Assembly: GCA_017452445.1 (NCBI GenBank)
Contig: JAFTMH010000001.1
Coordinates: forward strand, 1 to 64,000
Origin: Clostridia bacterium
GTDB taxonomy: Bacteria; Bacillota; Clostridia; Christensenellales; UBA1242
Length of the DNA stretch: 64,000 bases
Direction: 5' to 3'
Shown: positions 1 to 8,076 of the stretch, piece by piece
How positions within the stretch are numbered: the stretch's first letter is position 1
Layout: each line of letters starts with the position of its first letter
Program-made: the position numbers and the translations under genes
The notes under the pieces: model-generated
Databases searched by the model: none
Seen by the model: only the letters and a program-made list of their open reading frames with translations
What the model was told of the DNA's origin: nothing

Positions 1-213
1 CTCGACACAACCCTGCATTTGATTGCCAACAAACAAAGTGACAATTTTCATAGAAGTTGCTCAAGTTACATCACCCCCCCCCACTTTTAAGTATTGTTTT
101 TCAAAAAACAACAAGCTTGTGATTCTGCAAGCTTTGATACCATGCAGATTGCAAAAGTTGTTGTAAATTTCAAATGTTATGTCTTTTTTCATGTTAACCC
201 CTCCCCTATAACT
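1..213. other. gene-free left edge of the island
   Basis: I see no credible gene here. The stretch contains a run of nine C (about 73-81), a perfect small inverted repeat TTGTTTTT/AAAAACAA around 94-112, and a second inverted repeat AAGCTTG (113-119) with CAAGCTT (128-134). These could be the end of a transcription unit lying to the left, outside the window, or protein-binding sites. Nothing decides between them. Confidence 0.4.
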
Positions 214-357
214 TCTAACAATTTGTTAGATTCATAATTAAAATACCACCGTTTTGTTATTTTGTCAAATAAAAATCTAACATTTTTTTAGATTTGATAA
301 TTTTTTTTTAGATTTATTGAATAAAAACTCTCAAAATGTTAGATTTTAAGTAGGAGG
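214..357 (+). promoter_or_regulatory. operator/promoter region of the XRE regulator gene
   Basis: A perfect 17-bp palindrome, TCTAACA-att-TGTTAGA, sits at 214-230. A second inverted repeat, AAATCTAA (273-280) and TTAGATTT (288-295), follows, then two more half-sites of the form TTAGATTT at about 307-314 and 338-345. The shared core (T)GTTAGATTT recurs several times immediately upstream of a Cro/CI-type gene, the arrangement expected for autoregulation. The ribosome-binding site AGGAGG is at 352-357. That the neighbouring protein binds here is an inference. Confidence 0.6.
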
Positions 358-362
358 TCGAC

Positions 363-710
363 ATGAAAAATCTTAAAAAATTGAGATTAGAACGAAATCT
401 AACACAAGAAGATGTATCAAAAATTATAAATAAATCTGCCGTTGCCTATGGCTATTATGAATCTGGCAGAAGCGAGCCACCAATTGACTTGCTATTAAAA
501 CTTGCCGATTTTTTTGGCTGTTCGGTGGATTACTTGATCGGACATCAAACCAAAGAACTCTTACATCTTGATAGTTTTACACCAATGCAACAATCTTTGG
601 TCAAAATGGTAAAACAATTATCACCTGATCAAACTTTGCAAGTTGTTGGATATGTTAGTGGTATGCTCAATATACCATTTGAACAAACTAAACCAAATCG
701 CCCTTGGTAA
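363..710 (+). CDS. XRE-family (Cro/CI-type) transcriptional regulator
   Basis: A 115-residue DNA-binding protein. Residues about 4-60 form a classic HTH_3 domain (LTQEDVSKIINKS, then YYESGRSEPP, then LLKLADFFGCSVDYLIG). The short C-terminal part has no recognisable domain. The start is fixed by AGGAGG six bases upstream. It lies 48 bp before an integrase in the same direction and behind a set of palindromes, so it is probably the element's own repressor or lysogeny switch. The target is inferred from context. It could also be a regulator of transfer rather than of a phage lytic programme. Confidence 0.9.
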   Translation: MKNLKKLRLERNLTQEDVSKIINKSAVAYGYYESGRSEPPIDLLLKLADFFGCSVDYLIGHQTKELLHLDSFTPMQQSLVKMVKQLSPDQTLQVVGYVSGMLNIPFEQTKPNRPW

Positions 711-758
711 TGTTGAAAAAAGCACCAAAATGTTTTTTACTACAACTAGGGGTTATTT

Positions 759-1943
759 ATGAACGAGCACATTTTGGTTTACCAGGAAATTTTAGAAGGA
801 TTAAAGCAAGAATATTCTCTGTTTCAAAAACTGATTAGCTGTTGTGATTATCTAAGATCAATAGTTGACCTTGCTATTGGCAGAGAGAAACAAAGAGAAG
901 ACAGTGTCATAATAGAACACACACCGAATCATAAAAAGGATTCGGACATGAAACATTTATATCAGAGAAAAGACGGCCGTTGGGAATACTCTGCTGTTGA
1001 GAGTGGACACAGAGTATATCTAATAGCCTCATCAAAAAGTAAAGCTGTTGAAAAAATACAGCAATATAAACAAGAAAAAAAAGAGAAAGAAAAAACATCT
1101 CTCTCAAAAACAACTTTTGTTGGCTGGACACATTTTTGGCTTAAAACATACAAAACAAACTCAAACAATACAAAAAATTATGCCGGCATTATTCGCAATC
1201 ATTTAGAGCCATATTTCAAAAATATGCCATTGTCAAAATTAACACCTGCTATGTTGCAAGAGTTTATCAACAAATATCCTCGCAATACCAGGACTGTTGA
1301 TTATGTTTACTTGACCTTAAGGCAATCTCTCAAGCAAGCATACATCAATGAAAAAATAAATCGCAACCTTGCTGATATGATTGTCAAGCCACGAAAAACA
1401 TCTTTGCCAAAAAGAACTGGATTGTCATTAAGTGAACAAGAATCAATATTTCGTGCACTGCCAAGCTTTGACGAAGATATTCAATATTTTGTGATTTTTT
1501 CGTTAATTGCTGGAACTAGAAGAGCAGAAACCACAAAGTTTATACTGTCAGATATTGACGAAGAAAAAAATCGCATAAGCATCAGAGGAACAAAAACAAC
1601 ATTGTCAGCTCGTAAAATCAAAGTATCGAAACAGTTTATTGATTTTCTAAAAAAGAAACACAGTGTCACACAATCTTCGTTCTTTTGCAGACAAGTTGAT
1701 TTCTACACAAGTGCAGTCAAAGATGTTTTAGTGAAAGCTGGACTCCCGGATAAAACTTTGCACGACCTTAGACACACAGCTTCCACAAATCTGATGTATC
1801 TAGGTTGGCCAGATAAAGAACGACAAGCATATCTTGGCCATGCCTCAATCGTCATGACTAATGATATTTATACAAATCTTCAGGAAGATATCACAAAAGA
1901 AGGACTTCTTAAATTGTATAACAATTTATATCTACAAATTTGA
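759..1943 (+). CDS. int: tyrosine recombinase / phage-type integrase
   Basis: A 394-residue site-specific recombinase. After an unusual, roughly 60-residue helical N-terminal segment comes an arm-binding-like domain (KHLYQRKDGRWEYSAVESG), a SAM-like core-binding domain (about 115-215) and the catalytic domain. The catalytic residues are visible: the first Arg in AGTRRAE, the Lys in RGTKTTLSARK, HDLRH, GHAS, and the Tyr in NDIYTNL. The start follows AGGGG with good spacing. Its stop lies about 90 bp from a tRNA-Lys 3' fragment, so this enzyme most likely integrated the island into that tRNA gene. It is full length with all active-site residues, so probably functional. Confidence 0.95.
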   Translation: MNEHILVYQEILEGLKQEYSLFQKLISCCDYLRSIVDLAIGREKQREDSVIIEHTPNHKKDSDMKHLYQRKDGRWEYSAVESGHRVYLIASSKSKAVEKIQQYKQEKKEKEKTSLSKTTFVGWTHFWLKTYKTNSNNTKNYAGIIRNHLEPYFKNMPLSKLTPAMLQEFINKYPRNTRTVDYVYLTLRQSLKQAYINEKINRNLADMIVKPRKTSLPKRTGLSLSEQESIFRALPSFDEDIQYFVIFSLIAGTRRAETTKFILSDIDEEKNRISIRGTKTTLSARKIKVSKQFIDFLKKKHSVTQSSFFCRQVDFYTSAVKDVLVKAGLPDKTLHDLRHTASTNLMYLGWPDKERQAYLGHASIVMTNDIYTNLQEDITKEGLLKLYNNLYLQI

Positions 1944-1984
1944 CGACAATTTTGACGACAATTTTTGTTGATCTGTCGTCAAAA
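1941..1984 (+). repeat. repeated TTTTGACGAC motif downstream of integrase
   Basis: The motif (T/A)TTTGACGAC occurs twice directly (ending at about 1946 and at 1959) and once inverted (GTCGTCAAAA, 1975-1984). The outer pair 1950-1959 and 1975-1984 forms a perfect 10-bp inverted repeat. Lying between int and the attachment site, these repeats suit arm-type integrase binding sites. The inverted pair could also fold as a weak transcription terminator for int. Confidence 0.5.
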
Positions 1985-2033
1985 TCAACCTCTACACTGC
2001 CCTAAAATAGGGTTGTTTAGACATTGTTAATCT

Positions 2034-2078
2034 CTCTTAATCTGTGGGTCCAGGGTTCGAGCCCCTGGTCACCCACCA
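2034..2078 (+). other. att site: 3' fragment of tRNA-Lys(CTT)
   Basis: Bases 2034-2078 read as the last part of a tRNA: anticodon loop CTCTTAA (anticodon CTT), half-stem TCTGT, variable loop, T-arm CAGGG-TTCGAGC-CCCTG, acceptor strand GTCACCC, then ACCA. The bases before the loop do not pair with TCTGT and no D-arm or 5' acceptor strand precedes it, so this is not a complete gene. With the integrase just upstream, it is the distal attachment site of an island. The intact tRNA-Lys should lie to the left, outside the window. Confidence 0.8.
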
Positions 2079-2082
2079 GAAT

Positions 2083-2107
2083 AACCTTCCGTTTGGAAGG
2101 TTTTTTT
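2083..2107 (+). terminator. intrinsic terminator (original tRNA-Lys terminator)
   Basis: Stem AACCTTCC-gttt-GGAAGGTT followed by seven T. It directly follows the tRNA-Lys fragment and was probably the terminator of the uninterrupted tRNA gene. Confidence 0.85.
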
Positions 2108-2108
2108 A

Positions 2109-2136
2109 TTGATTTTTTGTTTTTTTGCGATATAAT
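2109..2136 (+). promoter_or_regulatory. sigma-A promoter for a candidate small RNA
   Basis: TTGATT (2109-2114), 16 bp, TATAAT (2131-2136). The predicted start is near 2143. No protein gene on the + strand follows before 5409. Confidence 0.55.
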
Positions 2137-2142
2137 GATTAA

Positions 2143-2250
2143 GAAAGTTGGGTAAAAAGAAACGAAAGTTTCCAATCCGTAATTGTTTTGTGGCTTCGGC
2201 TGTTCAGTGGCATCTTTCAACTAAAGATAGGTTGATCCCTGTCTTTTTTT
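2143..2250 (+). ncRNA. candidate structured small RNA of unknown family
   Basis: An approximately 105-nt transcript is implied by a promoter ending at 2136 and an intrinsic terminator, GATAGG (2226-2231)/CCTGTC (2238-2243) plus T7. It contains the perfect hairpin GAAAC-GAAA-GTTTC (2159-2172), a short UUCG-capped helix near 2191-2202, and the perfect hairpin ATCTTT-CAACT-AAAGAT (2212-2228). The loop CAACT of that hairpin is complementary to AGTTG at 2146-2150, which allows a pseudoknot. The hairpin also shares GAT with the terminator stem, so the two exclude each other. I do not recognise it as 6S, SRP, tmRNA, RNase P or a known riboswitch. Confidence 0.4.
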
Positions 2251-2261
2251 ATTTTTCAAAA

Positions 2262-2296
2262 CAAAAAAAACACGAGCAACTTGCCCGTGCTTTTTT
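2262..2296. terminator. bidirectional terminator
   Basis: Stem CACGAGCAA/TTGCCCGTG (2271-2289, one mismatch) flanked by an A-run and a T-run. It ends the minus-strand gene at 2295 and backs up the small-RNA terminator. Confidence 0.75.
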
Positions 2297-2879
2297 ATAT
2301 TTTCACTTGTGGATTTTCTTGCTTAACCAATCTTGCAAGTCTATCCCAAACTTCTTCAACTTCTGCAATGTTTGGAAGTGCCACACTTTCGGTATTTGTG
2401 CGAATGTAAATGTCTGCCACACCACACATTTTGTCAAGTCTTCCTCTTTTCATGTCAATTTTGACAATATCTTTATAATAAATCACTCTAAAATCATGCG
2501 CAAGTTTTCCTGATTTGATGATGATACGCTTTTCCGTCAAAGCATATTCAGCATTTTGCGCTTGTTTAACCGAACGCACGATCCCTGCAACCCAAAGCCA
2601 AACAGGAAACATATGAAGGGCAAGAAATACCAAAATCATAATCCTGAATGTCCATTCTATATCATTATTGACAAAAGAAAAAACAAGCGCAGCAACATCT
2701 ATTGCCATCCAAATCAAAACAAAACCAATGTTTTTAAGGATACTTTCCCAAATGTGTGCCTTTTTGTTTGGTTTGGTTTTGAAAATAATTCTTTCATCAG
2801 TGCCTGCAAGAAATTGTTCTGTCGTTTCAATTTGTGGTTGATCGAGTTGACCAAAAAATTTTTCTTTAATAAATCCCAT
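2295..2879 (-). CDS. membrane protein with bacterial PH-like (bPH_2/DUF304) domain
   Basis: A 194-residue membrane protein. A soluble N-terminus of about 45 residues precedes two hydrophobic segments (about 48-70 and 78-103). A C-terminal domain follows that begins AEYALTEKRIIIKSG and contains the beta-strand pattern typical of bacterial PH-like domains (FRVIYYKDIVKID, ADIYIRTN, LPNIAEVEEVWDRL). Proteins of this type are membrane-anchored and their function is mostly unknown. It stands alone between two terminators. Confidence 0.7.
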   Translation of the reverse strand: MGFIKEKFFGQLDQPQIETTEQFLAGTDERIIFKTKPNKKAHIWESILKNIGFVLIWMAIDVAALVFSFVNNDIEWTFRIMILVFLALHMFPVWLWVAGIVRSVKQAQNAEYALTEKRIIIKSGKLAHDFRVIYYKDIVKIDMKRGRLDKMCGVADIYIRTNTESVALPNIAEVEEVWDRLARLVKQENPQVKI

Positions 2880-2936
2880 AATATCCTCTTTTTCAGTATA
2901 ACATACACTATCTTTTCAAACAAAATATTTCTAACA

Positions 2937-2960
2937 AAAAACGACTTTATAGTCGTTTTA
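2937..2960 (-). terminator. intrinsic terminator
   Basis: Stem AACGACT-ttat-AGTCGTT with flanking A/T runs. It overlaps the stop codon of the gene at 2958. Confidence 0.7.
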
Positions 2961-3806
2961 AGCAATCATATTTTTCCAAGTTTTAATGTTGTGCACAGCA
3001 AATCCAAAGTATTTTGGCATTTTCTCTTTGACAGAAGAAATCGCTTCAAGCATTGCCCTGCTTCCTTCTTCTTCAAAGGAAACAAACTCTTCGTCTGGAT
3101 TGTCTGTTGTTGTTTCAACTGACAAAAGCAAAGTTTTGCCAACGACTTTTGCATATTCAACCTCATCTTCGCCAACACTGTAAATCTTTTCGGCAGTGTC
3201 ACGATAACTCATCACAACAACACGATCAGCAATGTCAATCATATGCTTGTAAACTTCTTTTGTTTGCCCATTGTGAGTGATTTGATCATCAAACCAAAAC
3301 GGAATGTCATAGTCAAACTTAATGTCTTGATATGTCTGCTTCAAATAATCAGCCAACTCAACCAAACTTTGAAGGAGCTGACTTCTGTTTGTTTGCCAAT
3401 TTGTACTTTGGTGGGGTTCGATGTCAAAATGAATCCCTTCAAATTTTTGTCCTGAAAAATCTGTTTGGTATTGCTTAAAATCTTCAATTTTGTCAAACAA
3501 TTCTTGTTTTTCATTTTCATCTTCAAGCCACTCAACATGACCAGAAAGATAATAAACCTTCATATCTTTTTTGTTTGCTTTTGAAATAAATTGTGCAGTT
3601 TGTTCGTCAAAACTTTTTGCACAATAATAAATCTCGTTTACACCATTTTCTTCGGCAAAATCTAAATATGTTTCATCTAATGTTGTATCCCACCACCAAA
3701 CAGCAAAAGGCGAAATTTCTTTTTTGTCAGTCGGCAAAAAAGATAACCCTACTGCAAGCACTGTCAAAATCAAAAGTATATAAATTGTCCACTGTCTTAT
3801 TTTCAT
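2958..3806 (-). CDS. membrane-anchored TIM-barrel glycosidase-like protein
   Basis: A 282-residue protein with an uncleaved signal anchor (residues about 6-24) and an extracytoplasmic domain. Features of a TIM-barrel hydrolase are visible: an acidic motif at a strand end (FEGIHFDIEPHQ, about 123-134), FDYDIPFWFDD with paired Asp, RVVVMSYRDTA, and a late Glu-rich segment near LLSVETTTDN. No named family is certain. It could be a distant glycoside hydrolase or a putative cell-wall enzyme. It stands alone, 46 bp downstream of another secreted protein gene on the same strand. Confidence 0.55.
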   Translation of the reverse strand: MKIRQWTIYILLILTVLAVGLSFLPTDKKEISPFAVWWWDTTLDETYLDFAEENGVNEIYYCAKSFDEQTAQFISKANKKDMKVYYLSGHVEWLEDENEKQELFDKIEDFKQYQTDFSGQKFEGIHFDIEPHQSTNWQTNRSQLLQSLVELADYLKQTYQDIKFDYDIPFWFDDQITHNGQTKEVYKHMIDIADRVVVMSYRDTAEKIYSVGEDEVEYAKVVGKTLLLSVETTTDNPDEEFVSFEEEGSRAMLEAISSVKEKMPKYFGFAVHNIKTWKNMIA

Positions 3807-3852
3807 AATAACAATTATATCACATCTAAAAATTATTCACAATTTTTTTCGA

Positions 3853-5304
3853 TCAATTTAAAACAACCGTTCCACCAAGCCATGCTTCGATCCCTTTTTT
3901 AAGGTTTCGTTGTTTGCAAAAAACACTTATCAAATCTTGTGGCGAAGCCGTTTGAAATTTGTATGTTTCAAGATATTCTCTTAGCGCTTTGAAAAACTTT
4001 TTGTCGCCCAAATCTTCTCTTAGCCAATCAAACATCAACATTCCTTTGGTGTAAACACACGAAACATACTCTGGCTCGGTGTCAAATTCAGTCAAACTTC
4101 TGTCCATTGATTGATCAATGTCGCCAAGCACACTTTCAAACACATCAACAAATTTTTTGTAAGAAGTCGTGGCATTTTGCATAATTTGTTGATATTCAAG
4201 TCCGTATTCTAGGTTGTTTTCAAAAAATAGAGCCGTAGAAAATTCGGTCAACCCCTCATCTTGCCAAGCATTGTCAAACTGATTGCTTCCAACCAGACCA
4301 TACCACCACTGATGAGCAATCTCGTGCACAATCACATAATCAACGGTTTCTTTGTCAGCAAGACAATCCGAAATCAGCACCAAATTGGGATATTCCATTC
4401 CACCATAACAAAAATTTGACTTTACAACACTCAACTGTTTGTAAGGATATTTTCCAAACAGTTGTTCAAAGGTTTCTATTGCCTTCTTTGCTGTTTGCAA
4501 ATGATACTCTGCATTTGGTTGGTCATAAAAATAATATCTTATCTCAACATCGCCGGCAACATCTTTCACCAACTCAAACTTTTGCGACAACACAAAACAA
4601 AAATCACGCACATTTTCTGCCTCGCAAAAAACTGACACTCTGCCATCTTTTGTGGCAAGTTGTTTTTGTTGTCCCGTGCAGGCAAGCTCATAATCTGCCG
4701 AATGACAAATTTTAACTTCGAAATTTGCTGTTTGACTGTAAAACGGATCTCCTATATTTGAAAAATCTGGTTTGCTAAACTGTCCGTTTTCATAAACACA
4801 AGCAATCGGAAAAAAGTTGCCACAATTTATGGTGTTGTCGCCATATCCCAAACGGTGGTTTATGTTTGCAAGAACGATTGTGTAATCCATTTCGATTTGC
4901 ACTTGCTCATCTTGCCACAACTGCCCAACTTCAACTGTCAAAATTGAAGGTTTGTCAAAACAAAATTCTGCCACTTTTCCATCGACTGTCACCTTTTCCA
5001 AACAAAACTGCCCAAAATTCTCTCCGTTTGGATATGCCTTGTCCAAATATGCCGTCCCAACAGCCTTTTGTCCCTCTGTAAAGGCATTTGCATAAACAAA
5101 AAAACTTACAGACAAAAGGCAGTTTTCACTGTTGTTGTGATAAATTATGCTTTGACTGCAATCCAAAGTTTTGTTTTCTTCGTCTACCTGCACTTCAATT
5201 TGATAAAAATCTAAATTTGTCACCTTTTTGTCGCAACCAAACAAAGCAAAAGGCAAAACAATTGCCAAAACAATCAACCCAAAAACGATAAATCTTCTTT
5301 TCAT
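3853..5304 (-). CDS. M1-family (gluzincin) metallopeptidase lipoprotein
   Basis: A zinc aminopeptidase-like lipoprotein of about 483 residues from the Met at 5304, chosen because MKRR and a hydrophobic stretch follow directly. An upstream in-frame Met at 5340 is possible. The lipobox ends LFGC with Cys24. The M1 signatures are clear: GGMEYPN (about 301-307, the GAMEN-type exopeptidase loop) and HEIAHQWWYGL with a second zinc Glu in WQDEGLTEF, giving HExxH-18-E (327-350). The C-terminal HEAT-like part of classical PepN is missing, so it is a short M1 peptidase anchored outside the membrane. The substrate is unknown. Confidence 0.85.
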   Translation of the reverse strand: MKRRFIVFGLIVLAIVLPFALFGCDKKVTNLDFYQIEVQVDEENKTLDCSQSIIYHNNSENCLLSVSFFVYANAFTEGQKAVGTAYLDKAYPNGENFGQFCLEKVTVDGKVAEFCFDKPSILTVEVGQLWQDEQVQIEMDYTIVLANINHRLGYGDNTINCGNFFPIACVYENGQFSKPDFSNIGDPFYSQTANFEVKICHSADYELACTGQQKQLATKDGRVSVFCEAENVRDFCFVLSQKFELVKDVAGDVEIRYYFYDQPNAEYHLQTAKKAIETFEQLFGKYPYKQLSVVKSNFCYGGMEYPNLVLISDCLADKETVDYVIVHEIAHQWWYGLVGSNQFDNAWQDEGLTEFSTALFFENNLEYGLEYQQIMQNATTSYKKFVDVFESVLGDIDQSMDRSLTEFDTEPEYVSCVYTKGMLMFDWLREDLGDKKFFKALREYLETYKFQTASPQDLISVFCKQRNLKKGIEAWLGGTVVLN

Positions 5305-5408
5305 ACAACATTTTATGAAAATCAAGGACAAAACATTCAATCAAAAAAAGTTGTAAATCTTACCAAATTGTGATATTATTTATTTGCATTAAAACTTTTG
5401 GAGGAATT

Positions 5409-6848
5409 ATGGCATTTTGTAAATATTCAATTGATATGCTCGCAAACAACACAACTGCTGTTGACAACATTTTTATAAACAACTATTTGCCTTATGCAGA
5501 CCCTGTGTTTGTAAAAGTTTATCTTTACGGCCTTTACAAGTGCCAAGATGCAAACAGCCAAGACAACACTCTCGACCAGTTTGCAAGCGAACTTAACCTT
5601 CCAGCAGAAACAATCGAAAAAGCATTTGCTTATTGGCAAGAGCAAGGCCTTGTCCAACTTATCAATGTTATCCCATTTGAAGTAAGATTTTTGCCAATCA
5701 GCGATGTGCTCAACAACACTAAAAAATACAATGCAAAAAAATACGAATCTTTCAATGCTCAAGCACAAGAAATTTTGTCTGGCAGAATGATTACACCAAA
5801 CGAATATCGCGAATATTATGACATTATCGAAAGATTTCATATGGAAAAAGAAGCATTGCTTATGGTTATCAACTATTGCACAAGCATTAAGGGTAACAAT
5901 GTTGGTTATGCTTACATAACTACTATTGCAAAAGATTGGGCAAATCAAAAGATTACAACAGCCCAACAAGTTGAAGAACGACTTTTGCAATTTGAAACAT
6001 TGCGAACCGGCCTTGAATATGTCTTCAAACTTATGGGCATCAAACGACTTCCTACTGTTGAAGAACGAATCACCTATAAAAAATGGGTGGATCAAGGTTT
6101 TGATGACGAAGTTTTGACTTTTGTTGCAAAAAAAGTAAAGGGCAAAAACAACCCATTCACATATATGGACAACTTGCTTGAAAGATATTATGCACTTCGT
6201 AGATTTACAACAAGTGAAATCGAAGTTTACGAAGCAGAAAAGACACAAGCACTTCAAATTGCAAAAACAGTTGCAAAAAACCTTGGTCTTTATTACGAGA
6301 ATCTCGAACCTGTTGTCGACAACTATATCTTAAACTGGCTCAACCTTGGATTTGGCGACAAAATGCTTGAAGATGTGGCAAATTATTGTTTCAAATCAAA
6401 CATTCGCACCCTTGAAGGTATGAACACAATCCTCAACAAATTCTACAAACTTGGCATTTTGAGCGAAAATAGTTTGCAACAATACTTCAATGAAGTGCTC
6501 GTTGTTGACAAACGAATCAAAACAATCTTGGAAAGTATTGGTCTTTCAAGAAATGTAAACCAATTTGACAGAGACAAATACAAAATTTGGACTGAACTGT
6601 GGAAGTTGAACGACGAAATCATTGATTATGCTTGCACACTTGCTGTCGGCAAAGAACAACCTATGCAATATCTTGCAGGCATCTTGTCAAATCTTCACGA
6701 CAAAAACATCACAACAATTGAAGATGCTAAAAAGTCTTTTGATATTGTGTCAACAAAAGAGACAAAATCCAACTTCTCAACTGGCAGAAGTTATTCAAAA
6801 GCAGAAGTAAACTCAATCTTCCAAGCAATTGAAGAAATCGAAATTTAG
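5409..6848 (+). CDS. DnaD-type replication initiation/helicase-loading protein
   Basis: 479 residues, starting at MAFCKYS where GGAGG precedes ATG at 5409. The N-terminal part (about 1-100) looks like a DnaD winged helix (YADPVFVKVYLYGLYKC, then ASELNLPAETIEKAFAYWQEQGLVQL). Repeated all-helical segments follow that resemble DnaD/DnaB C-terminal domains (YKKWVDQGFDDEVLTFVAKK, later YKIWTELWKLNDEIIDYACTLA). It is directly followed, 8 bp on, by a DnaI/DnaC-type ATPase. Together they would open DNA and load the replicative helicase. Whether it is named dnaB or dnaD cannot be settled by eye. Confidence 0.85.
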   Translation: MAFCKYSIDMLANNTTAVDNIFINNYLPYADPVFVKVYLYGLYKCQDANSQDNTLDQFASELNLPAETIEKAFAYWQEQGLVQLINVIPFEVRFLPISDVLNNTKKYNAKKYESFNAQAQEILSGRMITPNEYREYYDIIERFHMEKEALLMVINYCTSIKGNNVGYAYITTIAKDWANQKITTAQQVEERLLQFETLRTGLEYVFKLMGIKRLPTVEERITYKKWVDQGFDDEVLTFVAKKVKGKNNPFTYMDNLLERYYALRRFTTSEIEVYEAEKTQALQIAKTVAKNLGLYYENLEPVVDNYILNWLNLGFGDKMLEDVANYCFKSNIRTLEGMNTILNKFYKLGILSENSLQQYFNEVLVVDKRIKTILESIGLSRNVNQFDRDKYKIWTELWKLNDEIIDYACTLAVGKEQPMQYLAGILSNLHDKNITTIEDAKKSFDIVSTKETKSNFSTGRSYSKAEVNSIFQAIEEIEI

Positions 6849-6856
6849 GAGTTTTT

Positions 6857-7750
6857 ATGAAACAAGACATCATTGCCCCTGCACTAAACAAAATCCGTGC
6901 AAAAAAACTTCAAGCACAAGCCGAATTTGATCGCCTTATGGCTCCTGTTTATGCTGATGAGAAATATCAAGAAATAAACAAGCAATATGTTCGCCTTGTT
7001 ATCGAAAATGCTCGACTTCAAGCATCAAATGAACAAGCAAATTTGGCAGAACAGGCAAAACTTGAAGATCAACTCGCAAAAATAAAAGCAAAATATGGAA
7101 TAACACAAACAAAACCAAACTTTGCTTGCAAAAATTGTGACGACAATGGCTACAAAAATGGCGAAATGTGTGTTTGTCTTAAAAAAGAGATTTCAAGACA
7201 TCTTCTCAAAGACAGTGGTTTTGAAAAACTTGAAGATTTTGACAGTTCAACAAAAACAAGTGGCAACCTTGCCCCTGTTTACAACAAAATGAAAGAATGG
7301 TGCAATGCCAACTCTGCAAAAAACTTGATTTATTTTGCTGGTGCAACTGGTGTTGGCAAAACACACCTTATGCAATGTATGGCAAACGAATTTATTGAAC
7401 AAGGTCGAATGGTAAAAATTGTTACTGCATTTAAGATGAATCAAGATTTTAGAGATTTTAGCAAAAGTTTTGATGAAGATTTGCTCAACAAATATATTGA
7501 ATGTGAAGTTTTGTTTGTTGATGACCTTGGCACAGAACCTTTGTATAGAAATGTAACAATCGAATATTTGTATCTTGTCATCAACGAAAGAAAAATGAAG
7601 AAACTTAAAACTATCATCACAAGCAATCTTGACCTTTCTGACATCAGAGACAGATATGACGAACGAATTTTCTCTCGAATTGCCGACAGACAAACATCAA
7701 TCAACTTGCTTTTGACTGGAGATGACAAAAGATTAAACTTGAAAAAATAA
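6857..7750 (+). CDS. dnaI: helicase loader ATPase, DnaI/DnaC family
   Basis: A 297-residue AAA+ protein that delivers the replicative helicase to DNA in partnership with the DnaD-type protein just upstream. A helical N-terminus (1-85) leads to a small zinc-binding cluster (Cys 91, 94, 105, 107). The ATPase core then has Walker A GATGVGKT (162-169), Walker B LFVDDLG (219-225), a sensor region ending ITSNLDLSD, and the arginine-finger region DERIFSRI. The gene overlaps nothing and ends before a strong terminator, so the pair forms a two-gene operon. Confidence 0.9.
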   Translation: MKQDIIAPALNKIRAKKLQAQAEFDRLMAPVYADEKYQEINKQYVRLVIENARLQASNEQANLAEQAKLEDQLAKIKAKYGITQTKPNFACKNCDDNGYKNGEMCVCLKKEISRHLLKDSGFEKLEDFDSSTKTSGNLAPVYNKMKEWCNANSAKNLIYFAGATGVGKTHLMQCMANEFIEQGRMVKIVTAFKMNQDFRDFSKSFDEDLLNKYIECEVLFVDDLGTEPLYRNVTIEYLYLVINERKMKKLKTIITSNLDLSDIRDRYDERIFSRIADRQTSINLLLTGDDKRLNLKK

Positions 7751-7756
7751 TAAAAT

Positions 7757-7784
7757 AAAACGGAAATTATTTTCCGTTTTTCTT
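7757..7784 (+). terminator. intrinsic terminator of the dnaD-dnaI operon
   Basis: Stem AAAACGGAAA-ttat-TTTCCGTTTT followed by T-rich sequence. Confidence 0.85.
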
Positions 7785-8076
7785 TTTATTCAAAAATTAA
7801 TTAAAAATAATATTTTTATTATTAAAAATAATTAAAAAATAGTTTTTTATTATATTTTTAATATTTTAATTTAATTTTTATTTATTTAGTTGCAATCGCC
7901 ACAAACCCCTAAATATGGCACTTTTGGCAATTTTGTGTCATTATTTGTTTAATTTTGCCGGTTTTTTATTTATTAAATCTCTGAATAAATATCAAAAAAA
8001 TAAAAAAATATATTAAATGGTGTTTTTTAATATATTTTTTCTTTATTTTCAATTTATTTTAATTTTCAAAAATATT
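7785..8076. other. very AT-rich intergenic spacer
   Basis: No gene is visible. Most of the 290 bp is A/T (long stretches of AAATAATTAAAAA-type sequence). A less AT-rich core at about 7890-7970 contains CCACAAACCCCTAAATATGG and TTTTGGCAATTTTG. The spacer lies between convergent genes. Its composition next to replication genes is noted below as a finding. I see no DnaA-box cluster in it. Confidence 0.5.

Noticed and set aside
2034..2078. A complete tRNA gene
   Set aside because: Only the anticodon loop onward is present; no 5' acceptor strand or D-arm precedes it.
5427..6257. Long minus-strand open frame opposite the DnaD-type gene
   Set aside because: It is the shadow of a gene with clear family features, is rich in Cys and Phe, and has no ribosome site.
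7785..8076. Chromosomal origin of replication
   Set aside because: No dnaA, no DnaA-box cluster and no dnaN nearby; AT richness alone is weak.
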